DNA of 64,000 nt from Paludibacter sp. (GTDB lineage Bacteria > Bacteroidota > Bacteroidia > Bacteroidales > Paludibacteraceae): NCBI GenBank assembly GCA_028710415.1, contig JAQTUE010000004.1:186001-250000 (forward strand), in the 5' to 3' direction. The position numbers and the translations under genes were made by a program. Shown piece by piece: positions 52,897-61,327 of this stretch. Numbering within the stretch: position 1 is the stretch's first letter; each line of letters begins with the position of its first letter. Under the pieces are notes generated by a model. The model had not been told where the DNA came from, ran no database searches, and worked only from the letters and a program-made list of their open reading frames with translations.

Positions 52897-55011
52897 ATGA
52901 AAAACGTTCACTTTCTTTTACTGGTTCTAATCAATTTCTGTTTTATCGGCAATATAAACGCTCAAACTATTTCAGACGCCGACTTATTTGGCCCCAATGT
53001 TTATATTTTTAGTCCTACGGATAACATGACTACAATTCGTACGACAATTAATAATATTCATGATCAAATGCTTCACGACCAGTTTAGTACCAAGCGGTAT
53101 GCTTTTTATTTCAAACCGGGTGATTATACGCAAGCAGGGTTGTTGAATATTGCCTATTATACCCATATAGGTGGATTGGGTAAATTGCCCTACGATGTAC
53201 GAATCTCAAATGTCTATACACCTGCACCATTACCCAACAACAATGCAACCTGTACTTTCTGGCGCTCAGCAGAGAATTTCACAGTAGCCGGTACTTCCAC
53301 TGGGGATATGAATACCTGGTTTCAATGGGCAGTATCCCAGGCTGCACCCTTAAGACGTATCAATTCAGAGCGCAGGGCACATTACCAGTGGTGGTATGAT
53401 GGATGGTGCAGCGGTGGATTTACAGGCGACAGTTACTTTAAAGACCGGGCAGGATCCTGGTCGCAGCAACAGTGGTATTTCCGGAACTCCTACGTAGAAT
53501 TGGGTTCAAAGGATTATAGTGCCGGTGGATGGAATCTGTGTTACCAGGGTGTCCAATTCGGACCGACAGTCAACATGGCGAATCACAGCGATAACTGGAC
53601 TACCAGTGGTGGTGCGTGGAATAATGTCAGCCGCGTTGAAACAACCCCAATAGTACGTGAAAAACCATTTCTATTCCTTGGGGACGATGGACGATATAAG
53701 ATCTTCAGGCCTGCAATACGCACGGATTCTAAAGGCACTTCCTGGAAACCCGGCAATATGGGTGAAGGCGATACTTTCGATCTGATCAATGACTTCTATG
53801 TTGTCAAACCCGGTACTTCGGCACAGACCATGAACCAGCAATTGTCGGCAGGGAAGAATTTGTTTATTACCCCCGGGATGTATGAATTGTCGGAACCCCT
53901 GTTGGTAAACCGTCAGAATACAATTATTCTTGGTACAGGATATGCCACCCTGATTCCTGCTGCTTCTGATACTACTTCGGCCATTGTTGTCGGTGATGTG
54001 GATGGTGTAACCATTGCCAGCCTGCTATTTGATGCACATTTCAGTTCCAGGACTTTATTGCAGGTGGGTTCTAAAAATGCTGCAGCCGATCACAGTGCCA
54101 ACCCTACTTTACTGGCAGACTTGTTCTTCAGGGTTGGAGGTTTTGTCAATACGAATGTGAATGTAGACATTGCCCTTGAAATCAATAGCTCTGATGTTAT
54201 TGGCGATCATTTCTGGATATGGAGGGCTGACCATGGTCAGGGAGTAGGTTGGTTTAACAACACTTCAAAAAACGGATTAGTGGTTAACGGGAATTTTGTC
54301 ACGATCTATGGACTTTTCAACGAACATTTCCAGCAATACGGCACTCTTTGGAATGGTGAAAAAGGTCGCCTGTATTTCTATCAGAATGAAACACCTTATG
54401 ATGTCCTCAAACAGTCTGATTACATGAGCCATGAGGGTACAGTGAAAGGGTATGCAGCCTATAAAGTTGCCGATAATGTCAATTATCACGAAGCTTCCAT
54501 GATGGGAATCTATGATGTGTTTGTCAATACACAGGGAGCTCAGATAGCCGTGGCAAATTCTATTGAAGTACCCAATTCAAAAGGTATCAAGGTGCACAAT
54601 GCCTGCGATGTACGTATTTCCACGGATAATATGGGCGGATTTCAGAATGTTATCAACGGACAGATACCCAGTACCTACTATGTGAATGGTGCTGGCAAGC
54701 GTTATTACGTGGTTGATTTTACGGGAACTCAGGATCCACAACCCTGGCAACGTCCGGTACAGGCAACAACCGGAGTTCTGTTGACTGAATTAAATCCTGT
54801 GCACGTGTATCCTAATCCAGTCGTAAATGAACTGTTTATAGATACGCAAGAAACGAACGTACGTGTTGAAATTTCAGATATGACAGGTAAGAGACTCTAC
54901 AGCCAGGCCGGTGTCAATCCGATATCCATGGTATCGTTTGATAAAGGAATGTACATTATCACTGTGAGCACGAATAAAGGCATCCTGAAAACAGTAAAGA
55001 TCATAAAATAG
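52897..55011 (+). CDS. secreted beta-helix protein of the 'adenylyl cyclase'-misannotated family, T9SS cargo
   Basis: 704 residues; signal peptide (to about residue 22). The body resembles a large, mainly actinobacterial family of secreted parallel beta-helix proteins often labelled adenylyl cyclase or coagulation factor 5/8 proteins. Shared landmarks are YAFYFKPGDY, FWRSAENF, WAVSQAAPLRRI, SQQQWYFRNS, VVREKPFL-type and FDLINDFYVVKPG segments, GKNLFITPGMYEL, WRADHGQGVGW, LWNGEKGRLYFYQNE. It looks like a GH55/pectate-lyase-type fold, so carbohydrate activity is likely but unproven; nothing suggests a cyclase. Residues ~632-704 (HVYPNPVVNELFID onward) form a T9SS type A sorting domain. Transcribed separately from the scaffold gene. 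Confidence 0.8.
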   Translation: MKNVHFLLLVLINFCFIGNINAQTISDADLFGPNVYIFSPTDNMTTIRTTINNIHDQMLHDQFSTKRYAFYFKPGDYTQAGLLNIAYYTHIGGLGKLPYDVRISNVYTPAPLPNNNATCTFWRSAENFTVAGTSTGDMNTWFQWAVSQAAPLRRINSERRAHYQWWYDGWCSGGFTGDSYFKDRAGSWSQQQWYFRNSYVELGSKDYSAGGWNLCYQGVQFGPTVNMANHSDNWTTSGGAWNNVSRVETTPIVREKPFLFLGDDGRYKIFRPAIRTDSKGTSWKPGNMGEGDTFDLINDFYVVKPGTSAQTMNQQLSAGKNLFITPGMYELSEPLLVNRQNTIILGTGYATLIPAASDTTSAIVVGDVDGVTIASLLFDAHFSSRTLLQVGSKNAAADHSANPTLLADLFFRVGGFVNTNVNVDIALEINSSDVIGDHFWIWRADHGQGVGWFNNTSKNGLVVNGNFVTIYGLFNEHFQQYGTLWNGEKGRLYFYQNETPYDVLKQSDYMSHEGTVKGYAAYKVADNVNYHEASMMGIYDVFVNTQGAQIAVANSIEVPNSKGIKVHNACDVRISTDNMGGFQNVINGQIPSTYYVNGAGKRYYVVDFTGTQDPQPWQRPVQATTGVLLTELNPVHVYPNPVVNELFIDTQETNVRVEISDMTGKRLYSQAGVNPISMVSFDKGMYIITVSTNKGILKTVKIIK

Positions 55012-55036
55012 TAATGATTGGTATTTTTGTTGACTG

Positions 55037-55262
55037 GTTGATTGAGTTGATTGAGTTGATTCTGTTTATTAAGTTTGGTAGACTGGTTTTTTAAGCTGAA
55101 AGGTAAAGCTGACATCACTATGTTCTGTTAGTTAATTGGGCAATGTCGTCGAATCAGTTTGCTTCAATCTCCTAATTCAACTCAATCAACTCAATCAACT
55201 CAATCAACTCAATCAACTCAATCAACTCAATCAACTTACTCAACTAACTTAACTTACTCAAC
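55037..55262. repeat. TCAACTCAA minisatellite with inverted partner between convergent genes
   Basis: A 10-bp unit CAATCAACTC is repeated about five to six times (55178-55235) and decays into ACTTACTCAACT words up to 55262. An inverted stretch, GTTGATTGAGTTGATTGAG (55037 on), lies 120 bases upstream and can pair with it, giving a long hairpin between the stops of two convergent genes. Related to the repeat at 13918-14045. Confidence 0.82.
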
Positions 55263-55287
55263 TTTTTGAGCACATTTTGTTGTTTAC

Positions 55288-56232
55288 TTAATGAAAAGAT
55301 GCTTTTCTTATTTTCTTGTCCGGATGACCTTTGCCTTCGGTTAATAATTTAAATAAACTATCCTTAATATACTGATCCCATCCTTTACTGCAGTCGTTGA
55401 AACATTCAACTTCGGGAATCAAGCCTATGTGGGTGAAACTTAGTTGAGTCGATTTGCCTGTTGTGGAAATTTCAAAACTGATTTTAGTATTTGTCCATTC
55501 CTGTTTGTTCTTTAGCCAACTGAGATTACTATCCGTAACCAGCCACACTATTTTTTTTCCCGGGATTACTTCCACTAACCGTTGCCTGGAATAATGGATA
55601 TCTCCAAAATGTACTGCAAACTCATCATTTAGTTTTTGTGAACCACCCTCCACATTTTCTGTCCACCATCTTGAAACGCTGTTAATGGCATTGAATACTT
55701 CCAAGGGAGTAACGTTCACCGTGAAGCTGGCATGATAATCCTGACCTGTCAATTTTTGTGTTATACTTTCCTGAAAATCATTCCGTCCTTCCTTTGGGTT
55801 AGGTTGACCTTTGCCGGTAGTGATTAATCTACGCAAACTATTGTTTATATAATTTGTCCATGCTTCCCTGCATACATCATAACACTCATATTCCGGGACT
55901 AAACCCTGATGGGTGAAACGGATTTGTGTTTTATGATCCTGTTCAGTTATTTCAAAAATGATTTTTGTGTCCTTCCATTCGTTCTTGTCAGTAGTAAAGC
56001 TAAAATAGTTGTCCAAAACATGCCATACCACCTTTCTATTTGGAATAAGTTCAATTATTTTCATTCGACAAGAATGAACATCTTCGAAATGATATGTGAA
56101 TTCTTCATTGAGTTTGTCTGTGCTACCCTCTATTTCTTCCGACCACCATCCGCGAACATTATTGATGGCATTGAATGCTTCCGTTGGATTTTGGTCTATC
56201 ACCAGGGTAGTAGTAAAATCTGATGTTGCCAT
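55288..56232 (-). CDS. tandem SRPBCC (AHSA1-like) domain protein
   Basis: 314 residues from ATG 56232 (MATSDFTTTLVIDQNPTEAF); the frame is open to 56343 but upstream residues look non-coding. Two similar START-like domains of about 140 residues each: both have 'FTV/LVI-P-EAFNAIN-WW-E-EG', 'F-DIH-SR-LVEVIP-KKIVW', 'EWTNTKI-FEI' and 'FTH-GL-PE-EC', so the gene arose by internal duplication. SRPBCC domains bind hydrophobic ligands. The AHSA1-like group in bacteria is mostly uncharacterised. The 380 bases upstream hold nothing recognisable. Confidence 0.87.
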   Translation of the reverse strand: MATSDFTTTLVIDQNPTEAFNAINNVRGWWSEEIEGSTDKLNEEFTYHFEDVHSCRMKIIELIPNRKVVWHVLDNYFSFTTDKNEWKDTKIIFEITEQDHKTQIRFTHQGLVPEYECYDVCREAWTNYINNSLRRLITTGKGQPNPKEGRNDFQESITQKLTGQDYHASFTVNVTPLEVFNAINSVSRWWTENVEGGSQKLNDEFAVHFGDIHYSRQRLVEVIPGKKIVWLVTDSNLSWLKNKQEWTNTKISFEISTTGKSTQLSFTHIGLIPEVECFNDCSKGWDQYIKDSLFKLLTEGKGHPDKKIRKASFH

Positions 56233-56612
56233 TTTAGGTATTATTTTAGAATCTGTTTTTGTGTATTTTTTGTGAATTGCAATTCTTACTTTATTCAGTC
56301 TCCTTTGGTGTAAAATTAGCTCATTCCATTGTCTGGAATGCATAATTCAATACCCAAATCGATTATTTCTGAATACAAAATACGTAACATTTATCCGGTT
56401 AAAATGTTTATACGGTTGTGCTACTTTTTTACTACTGGTTCAAACAATTCAATCAAACCAGTCACAAGGATATATGCTTCCAGTGAATTGAAGTAAGTTC
56501 AACACTCTTGATGTAGGATATATACGAATAGAAAGTGTTTGTTTTTGTAGGTAGTGAAAGTTCAGGCTGGAATGCCTTTTTTGATGAAGGCAGAGGGAAT
56601 AGTTTGTGGTTA
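56233..56612. other. intergenic region, nothing recognisable
   Basis: Leader of the SRPBCC gene. AT-rich, with no clear TAnnTTTG box with partner, repeat or terminator that I can support. Confidence 0.4.
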
Positions 56613-56888
56613 TTATTTTCTATCTTTCCAATTCCACCACTTCAATTTTTCGGTCTCATGTTCGTTGGCAGGTGTATTGGCATAATAAACAGCACATTTG
56701 AATACATATAAAAGACATCTGTCCTGAACAGTCCCTGCAAATTGATTCGACTGGTCATAGAGTTCGTACGGGTTTTTATCTTTTAAATCGGCAATAGAGA
56801 TTATGCCGATATTCCAAAGGTCGGTAGCTATGGACTTGCCAACTCCCGGAATGAGGGTGAGTTCCTTTAATGATTGCTTTTTTGTCAT
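56613..56888 (-). CDS. Cdd1-type helix-hairpin-helix protein
   Basis: 91 residues. LKELTLIPGVGKSIATDLWNIGI is a helix-hairpin-helix motif (PGVG hairpin), followed by IADLKDKNPYELY and CLLYVFKCAVYYA, as in the small 'pathogenicity locus' Cdd1 family. The HhH implies non-specific DNA contact; the role is unknown. It lies 20 bases downstream of the esterase gene start region on the same strand order (esterase lies downstream of it), so it may share a transcript with the T9SS esterase. Start ATG 56888. Confidence 0.82.
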   Translation of the reverse strand: MTKKQSLKELTLIPGVGKSIATDLWNIGIISIADLKDKNPYELYDQSNQFAGTVQDRCLLYVFKCAVYYANTPANEHETEKLKWWNWKDRK

Positions 56889-56908
56889 TCTGTTATTCTC
56901 AACAAGCT

Positions 56909-58636
56909 TTATCTTTTAATAAACTTATTTATCCCCTGCATTCCGTTGGCAACTACTTTTACAAAATAGATGCCTTGCGACAGGTTTAATTGGTCTACCT
57001 GAATAGTTTCACGTTGCAATCCTGTATTGAGGTACTGTTTTTCTTCCTTGTACAATAGAATGCCTGACAGGTTGTATACACTAATATCTACCTTGCCGGC
57101 TGTATCAAGACTGAATGTAAGCTGGATTTTATCGATAGCAGGGTTGGGTGAAACCTCCAGTTGCATATTCTGGCCAGACATCTGTACGGGGTTATTTAAG
57201 CCTGTTGAAACACTCGGTGGGGCCAGGTATTGCTTAAAGAAACTATATACCGTGGATAAAGGAGCGCTGGTCTGTGGAACCGCATGTCCGGTACCATAGT
57301 TGATAACAGTGGAAGTGGTGACACCCAGCAAATCCAGGTTCGATTTGAAATGTGCAATCTGATCCTGATAATACGATGCATCATCGGTGTTGTAAAAGAA
57401 GATTACCGGTGCTGAAGCGGCAGTCTGAGCCAGATAAGCAGCACCCTGTGATTGCCAGAGGGCAGTATTGCTTGCCAAAGCTCCCCATGCCAATGGACAA
57501 TTGGTGGTGAGGGTTCCAATATCACTTTCTGCAGTGTTATAGATCTGGGTATAATCGAAAACACCCGATCCAAGTGCTGCTACCTGCACATCATCGGAAG
57601 TTCCTATGTACAATCCTGCATTTTCAAAGTTAGCAACAGTCCTGTCACCAACAGCCAACGATCCGGCAGTAGAACCACGTGAGAATCCATAAATCCCGAT
57701 CTTGCCTGAAAGCCCCAGGCCTGTACCTAATGTACGCAAGGTACGGACAGCTGACTTCACCTTCTGGGCTGCATCAGGATTAGTTTCGTACGATGCGTAG
57801 GTTTTATTGGCTCCACCCACAGGGTTTCCATTCCCCCAGTTGCAGTATTTCGGGTGATCTGCTATTGCCCACGCTATTCCGTTAGCAGGGGCACCTTCCA
57901 GGAATGAATCATTAAACCCTGCAAGCGTATTTTGAAGATTCAACCGTTGGTCTTTGTAAATATCCGTAAGCTTCATCAGGGTGCCATCATAGTTGGGATA
58001 GCTGTTACTATACGAAAAGGATAAAACAACCGGCACGGCTACAGAAGTATTTGCCGGATAGATGATGTCCATGTGCAGCGAATCGCCTACTGTATATTGG
58101 GTTGCAACATTATACACCGTGGGATCATCCTTGAAGTACGACACATCGCGTGAGATTCGGTAACCTTCGAAGAGCACATAGGATTTGTATTGAGAACAGG
58201 TAGTCGATCCACAGAATGATCCTGTATTGATGGCTTTATTAATAGCAATAATGTCCGCGTTGATAGTTGGTGAAACAGCGTTGGCATTGTTGGCATAATT
58301 TAATTCGATAACCCGATAGCCCTGTGAAAGTAACCAGGCAACATCGGTAGCGTTCGTGTTTCGGCCTATTTTACGAATGCCCAGGTTCTCAAGATAAACT
58401 ACTGTGAGGTATTTGCCTGCAAAATCCTTGATGGGTGTACCAGCTTCAGTAACTGTGTAAACTATATTGCCACCCGTTGTTGAACTTGCCCAGTTGCCTG
58501 TTGCAGCCTTGGAAGTACCAATTAGTGTCACCAGGAGTAAAACTGTTATAAGTATTCGCAAACCGAATGCTTTTACATGAAGTTGATTGTCTGATGTTTT
58601 TGCAAACTGAAATAGCCCTTTTGTAAAAGTCTTCAT
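56909..58636 (-). CDS. T9SS-secreted alpha/beta hydrolase (esterase-like)
   Basis: 575 residues from ATG 58636 (MKTFTKGLFQ); the frame is open to 58741 but the added residues are unlikely. A hydrophobic export segment lies near residues 28-42 (LITVLLLVTLIGTSKA). The alpha/beta hydrolase core has the nucleophile elbow IYGFSRGST (GxSxG), an Asp in FFYNTDDASYY and a His in GTGHAVPQ, a plausible Ser-Asp-His triad. The last ~80 residues (VSPNPAIDKIQLTF to FIKR) are a T9SS type A sorting domain. It may be a carbohydrate esterase acting with the nearby secreted proteins; substrate unknown. Cdd1 is encoded just upstream of 56909 in coordinates, that is, downstream of this gene in transcription. Confidence 0.83.
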   Translation of the reverse strand: MKTFTKGLFQFAKTSDNQLHVKAFGLRILITVLLLVTLIGTSKAATGNWASSTTGGNIVYTVTEAGTPIKDFAGKYLTVVYLENLGIRKIGRNTNATDVAWLLSQGYRVIELNYANNANAVSPTINADIIAINKAINTGSFCGSTTCSQYKSYVLFEGYRISRDVSYFKDDPTVYNVATQYTVGDSLHMDIIYPANTSVAVPVVLSFSYSNSYPNYDGTLMKLTDIYKDQRLNLQNTLAGFNDSFLEGAPANGIAWAIADHPKYCNWGNGNPVGGANKTYASYETNPDAAQKVKSAVRTLRTLGTGLGLSGKIGIYGFSRGSTAGSLAVGDRTVANFENAGLYIGTSDDVQVAALGSGVFDYTQIYNTAESDIGTLTTNCPLAWGALASNTALWQSQGAAYLAQTAASAPVIFFYNTDDASYYQDQIAHFKSNLDLLGVTTSTVINYGTGHAVPQTSAPLSTVYSFFKQYLAPPSVSTGLNNPVQMSGQNMQLEVSPNPAIDKIQLTFSLDTAGKVDISVYNLSGILLYKEEKQYLNTGLQRETIQVDQLNLSQGIYFVKVVANGMQGINKFIKR

Positions 58637-58974
58637 TTGTAAGGAACCTGGTAAGAACAGATGTGAGGATGTGCGTAAAACGAATGCCATAGAATAAAAT
58701 AAAAGGGATGAATGGATTGAAGTTTGTATAGAATTTATCATTTGTATTTCAGTTGATTCTAAACAATAAACTAATGAAAAATTCCTTCTAACTGACTCTT
58801 TTCCTATTATTGTCTTGACGAATATTGTAGCCTTATGTACTCGACTATTGTTACTCTCCCCTGCTTTAGGATAAAGTGAAAGCAGAAGAGGTTACGAAAT
58901 TCTATTCACCCACCATACTCATTAGCATCTGTAAACTAAATAAATATTTTTATTCTATTATTTTCTATTGTAAT
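58637..58974. other. intergenic region upstream of the esterase gene
   Basis: No gene that I can support. It holds the 3' side of the next minus-strand gene and the esterase leader. No clear hairpin terminator is seen. Confidence 0.4.
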
Positions 58975-59574
58975 TTAATTTCGTCCATTATTAATCCCGG
59001 TTATAAATTTAGCTATTATTTCACCATTTTCAGGAGTAAATTGTTTTCTAAGTCTTACAATTAAAATGTTATCATCTATCTCAATTTCTAAATCATTATT
59101 TTCATTTATTGTTTCAATAAATTGCTTTGAAATATTCAACCGCAAAAGTGCTTCATTATTTGCTAAAACACAATACTTTTTACTAAAATCTTTATCAAAA
59201 TCAAAGTCGATATCTATATGTGAAAATAAATCATTAATCTTATCTTCAATTGTTTCTGGTCTAATCAATACTTTACCATAATTTTTATTCAAAAATGCTA
59301 AACCGATTATTTCATATTCCGAAATAATTGTTTCATTTTGTGGGATCTTAGTGCCTTTAAATGTTGTTTGTAAGTTAAGCAGGAGCAAATAGGAAGTTTT
59401 CTCATTTTTCTTAATTTCCACTGCCTCTGAAAGAAGAGCCAATGAATAATACCCTAAAGAATTAAAGCGAGAAATTATCCTGATAATATTATCCTCTTCT
59501 GTATCAATTAATTTTCTCAGAACGCAATCTTTAAATTTTGTCTCAAGATTATCAATTATTATTGTATCATTCAT
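58975..59574 (-). CDS. hypothetical protein
   Basis: 199 residues, no signal peptide or membrane helix, low-complexity Ile/Asn-rich. The C-terminal part (FSKKYCVLANNEALLRLNIS, then LEIEIDDNILIVRLRKQFTPE) resembles a domain seen in uncharacterised bacterial proteins. Family not recognised with confidence. Base use is more AT-rich than that of flanking genes. The next gene upstream (59699-60223) has a comparable layout, with a C-terminal LIDRILDNN..KLRNGIL stretch, so the two may be a related pair. Start ATG 59574. Confidence 0.6.
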   Translation of the reverse strand: MNDTIIIDNLETKFKDCVLRKLIDTEEDNIIRIISRFNSLGYYSLALLSEAVEIKKNEKTSYLLLLNLQTTFKGTKIPQNETIISEYEIIGLAFLNKNYGKVLIRPETIEDKINDLFSHIDIDFDFDKDFSKKYCVLANNEALLRLNISKQFIETINENNDLEIEIDDNILIVRLRKQFTPENGEIIAKFITGINNGRN

Positions 59575-59698
59575 TTAAAATAGTGGTGTTTATGAGAAAA
59601 TTTATAAACTATGGATTAGTCTTTATTAGTATAGCGTCAAAGTGAAAGTAGGAGCAATGACCTTAAATGCATTTTTTGGTTACAGTTCATAGCCAATA

Positions 59699-60223
59699 TT
59701 ACAACCAGTTTCTTGTTATCAATTCAATATCTGATATTAATTTAAGCGGGTCAGATACAGGCTCGTGTATTTTGCAATTAAGTATTCCGTTCCTTAGTTT
59801 GATTTTTGAAATATTGTTATCCAGTATTCTATCTATTAAGTGATACAAAAAAATACTGTCTTTCGAATCATCAAACTTCAAATAATAGGGCCTTGGAATC
59901 ATAGTCCTGATTTCATTTGAGCAAAAATAGCGTCTAAGTAAAGATCTTCCAAAGCTCAGGCTGAATGTTTTGTTTAGTCCGGTAACAGTGATCTCAAAAC
60001 CCGTATATACAGTTGTATCAAATCGATTCGGTGTTTGGGTTTTGATAAATATCAAATTGTAAGTCAACCCATTCCGCTTCAAAATACCCACAACTTCATA
60101 CCCATAACAATTACAGGAACCGGAACACTCGCAATCCAGTGTTTTGAGTTTGCTTTCGATTTTCGTACAGTATGTTTGGTTTGCAACAAAGAAAGATGAT
60201 TTGATTGTTTCGTAGTGAATCAC
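59699..60223 (-). CDS. hypothetical cysteine-rich protein
   Basis: 174 residues from GTG 60223; no ATG is available near the start. A Cys cluster CECSGSCNCYGYE (residues 30-42) could bind metal or form disulfides. The rest alternates beta strands (EVVGILKRNGLTYNLIFIKT, YTGFEITVTG). Not recognised. It is similar in size, strand and neighbourhood to the 58975-59574 gene, with a 124-bp gap between them. Confidence 0.55.
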   Translation of the reverse strand: MIHYETIKSSFFVANQTYCTKIESKLKTLDCECSGSCNCYGYEVVGILKRNGLTYNLIFIKTQTPNRFDTTVYTGFEITVTGLNKTFSLSFGRSLLRRYFCSNEIRTMIPRPYYLKFDDSKDSIFLYHLIDRILDNNISKIKLRNGILNCKIHEPVSDPLKLISDIELITRNWL

Positions 60224-60270
60224 AATTTTGTTACTTTTATTTTTATTATTGGTTATAAAAAAGGAGAAAA

Positions 60271-60300
60271 CTACCTACTAGCAACTACGCCTCACTACCT
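60271..60300 (-). repeat. TAGTAGG heptad repeat at oxidoreductase 3' end
   Basis: On the minus strand, ATAGGTAGTGAGGCGTAGTTGC then TAGTAGGTAG; the TAG stop of the oxidoreductase (60285-60287) lies inside. Fourth member of the heptad family. Confidence 0.7.
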
Positions 60301-61268
60301 ATTGTTATTACAATTTTTCCTTGTGGGTGTACATTTTCATAATACCGGAAAGCTTCAGGAACCTCGCTTAGTTTAAACTGTTTATCTATGATGGGTTTTA
60401 CTTTACCGGCTATGAAGAGTTCCGACATGAAAACCAGATCGTTGGAATTAGATTTCGCAGTCAGTGCTCCCATTTTATTTCTCCCTGTCATAGAAATCAA
60501 GGGTCCCAGAAGTATAGCCTGGAACATTTGAGACATTGAACCACCGGTCATGACATAAATCCCAGTTGTATTTAACGCCCGTTTATAATCTAAAATTGAA
60601 TGATAACCATTTGCGGCAAGGATCAGATCATATGTTTTCCCGTTTTTAGTAAAATCCTCCCGGTTATAGTCAATAACATGGTCTGCACCCAATGAATGAG
60701 CCTGTTCCAGATTCCTGGTGCTGCATACGGCAGTGACTTCAGCTCCGAATGATTTGGCTATTTGTACAGCAAACATGCCAACACCGCCGGAGGCACCTTG
60801 TATCAAAACCTGTTGTCCCTGTTGAATATGTCCCATGTTGCGAAGACCCTGCAAAGCGGTGATAGATGCCATAGGTAAAGATGCTGCTTCCACGAAAGAC
60901 ATGCCGGCCGGTTTCAATGCCAATGCTTTTTCGGGAGCACACACATATTCGGCAAAAGCCCCACAACCACTCCCGGCTAAATCCCCGAATACCTCATCAC
61001 CCGGATGAAACTGTGTTACATCTTTGCCTACCGCTTCAACCCGCCCCGCTACGTCTGCACCCAGTATTTTATTCTTTGGTTTTAGCAGCCCACCACCCAT
61101 TGCCCGAACAAGGAATGGGCTGGCTGTCAGAAGTCGCCAGTCATAGGAATTTATAGAGGCAGCATGAACTTTTACTAAAACTTCGTTGTCTTTGGGAACT
61201 GGTTTTTCAACTTCCTCAAGTTTAAGGACTTCCGGAGATCCGTATTTCTCATAAACAATTGCTTTCAT
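60285..61268 (-). CDS. medium-chain NAD(P)-dependent oxidoreductase (quinone reductase-like)
   Basis: 327 residues. N-terminal GroES-like part (MKAIVYEKYGSPEVLKLEEV, VKVHAASINSYDWRL), then the nucleotide loop VLIQGASGGVGMFAVQIAKSFG (about 148-169), and VTAVCSTRNLEQAHSLGADHVIDY. It lacks the catalytic and structural zinc Cys patterns, so it belongs with quinone oxidoreductase-like members. It reduces quinones or enones with NADPH; substrate unknown. Start ATG 61268. The 59-bp gap to the M6 protease gene suggests a possible shared transcript. Confidence 0.88.
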   Translation of the reverse strand: MKAIVYEKYGSPEVLKLEEVEKPVPKDNEVLVKVHAASINSYDWRLLTASPFLVRAMGGGLLKPKNKILGADVAGRVEAVGKDVTQFHPGDEVFGDLAGSGCGAFAEYVCAPEKALALKPAGMSFVEAASLPMASITALQGLRNMGHIQQGQQVLIQGASGGVGMFAVQIAKSFGAEVTAVCSTRNLEQAHSLGADHVIDYNREDFTKNGKTYDLILAANGYHSILDYKRALNTTGIYVMTGGSMSQMFQAILLGPLISMTGRNKMGALTAKSNSNDLVFMSELFIAGKVKPIIDKQFKLSEVPEAFRYYENVHPQGKIVITIGSEA

Positions 61269-61327
61269 TTCGTTTGACTTGTTTTTAGAATGATACCAAA
61301 TACTTAACTATTTTAACTCTAATCAGG

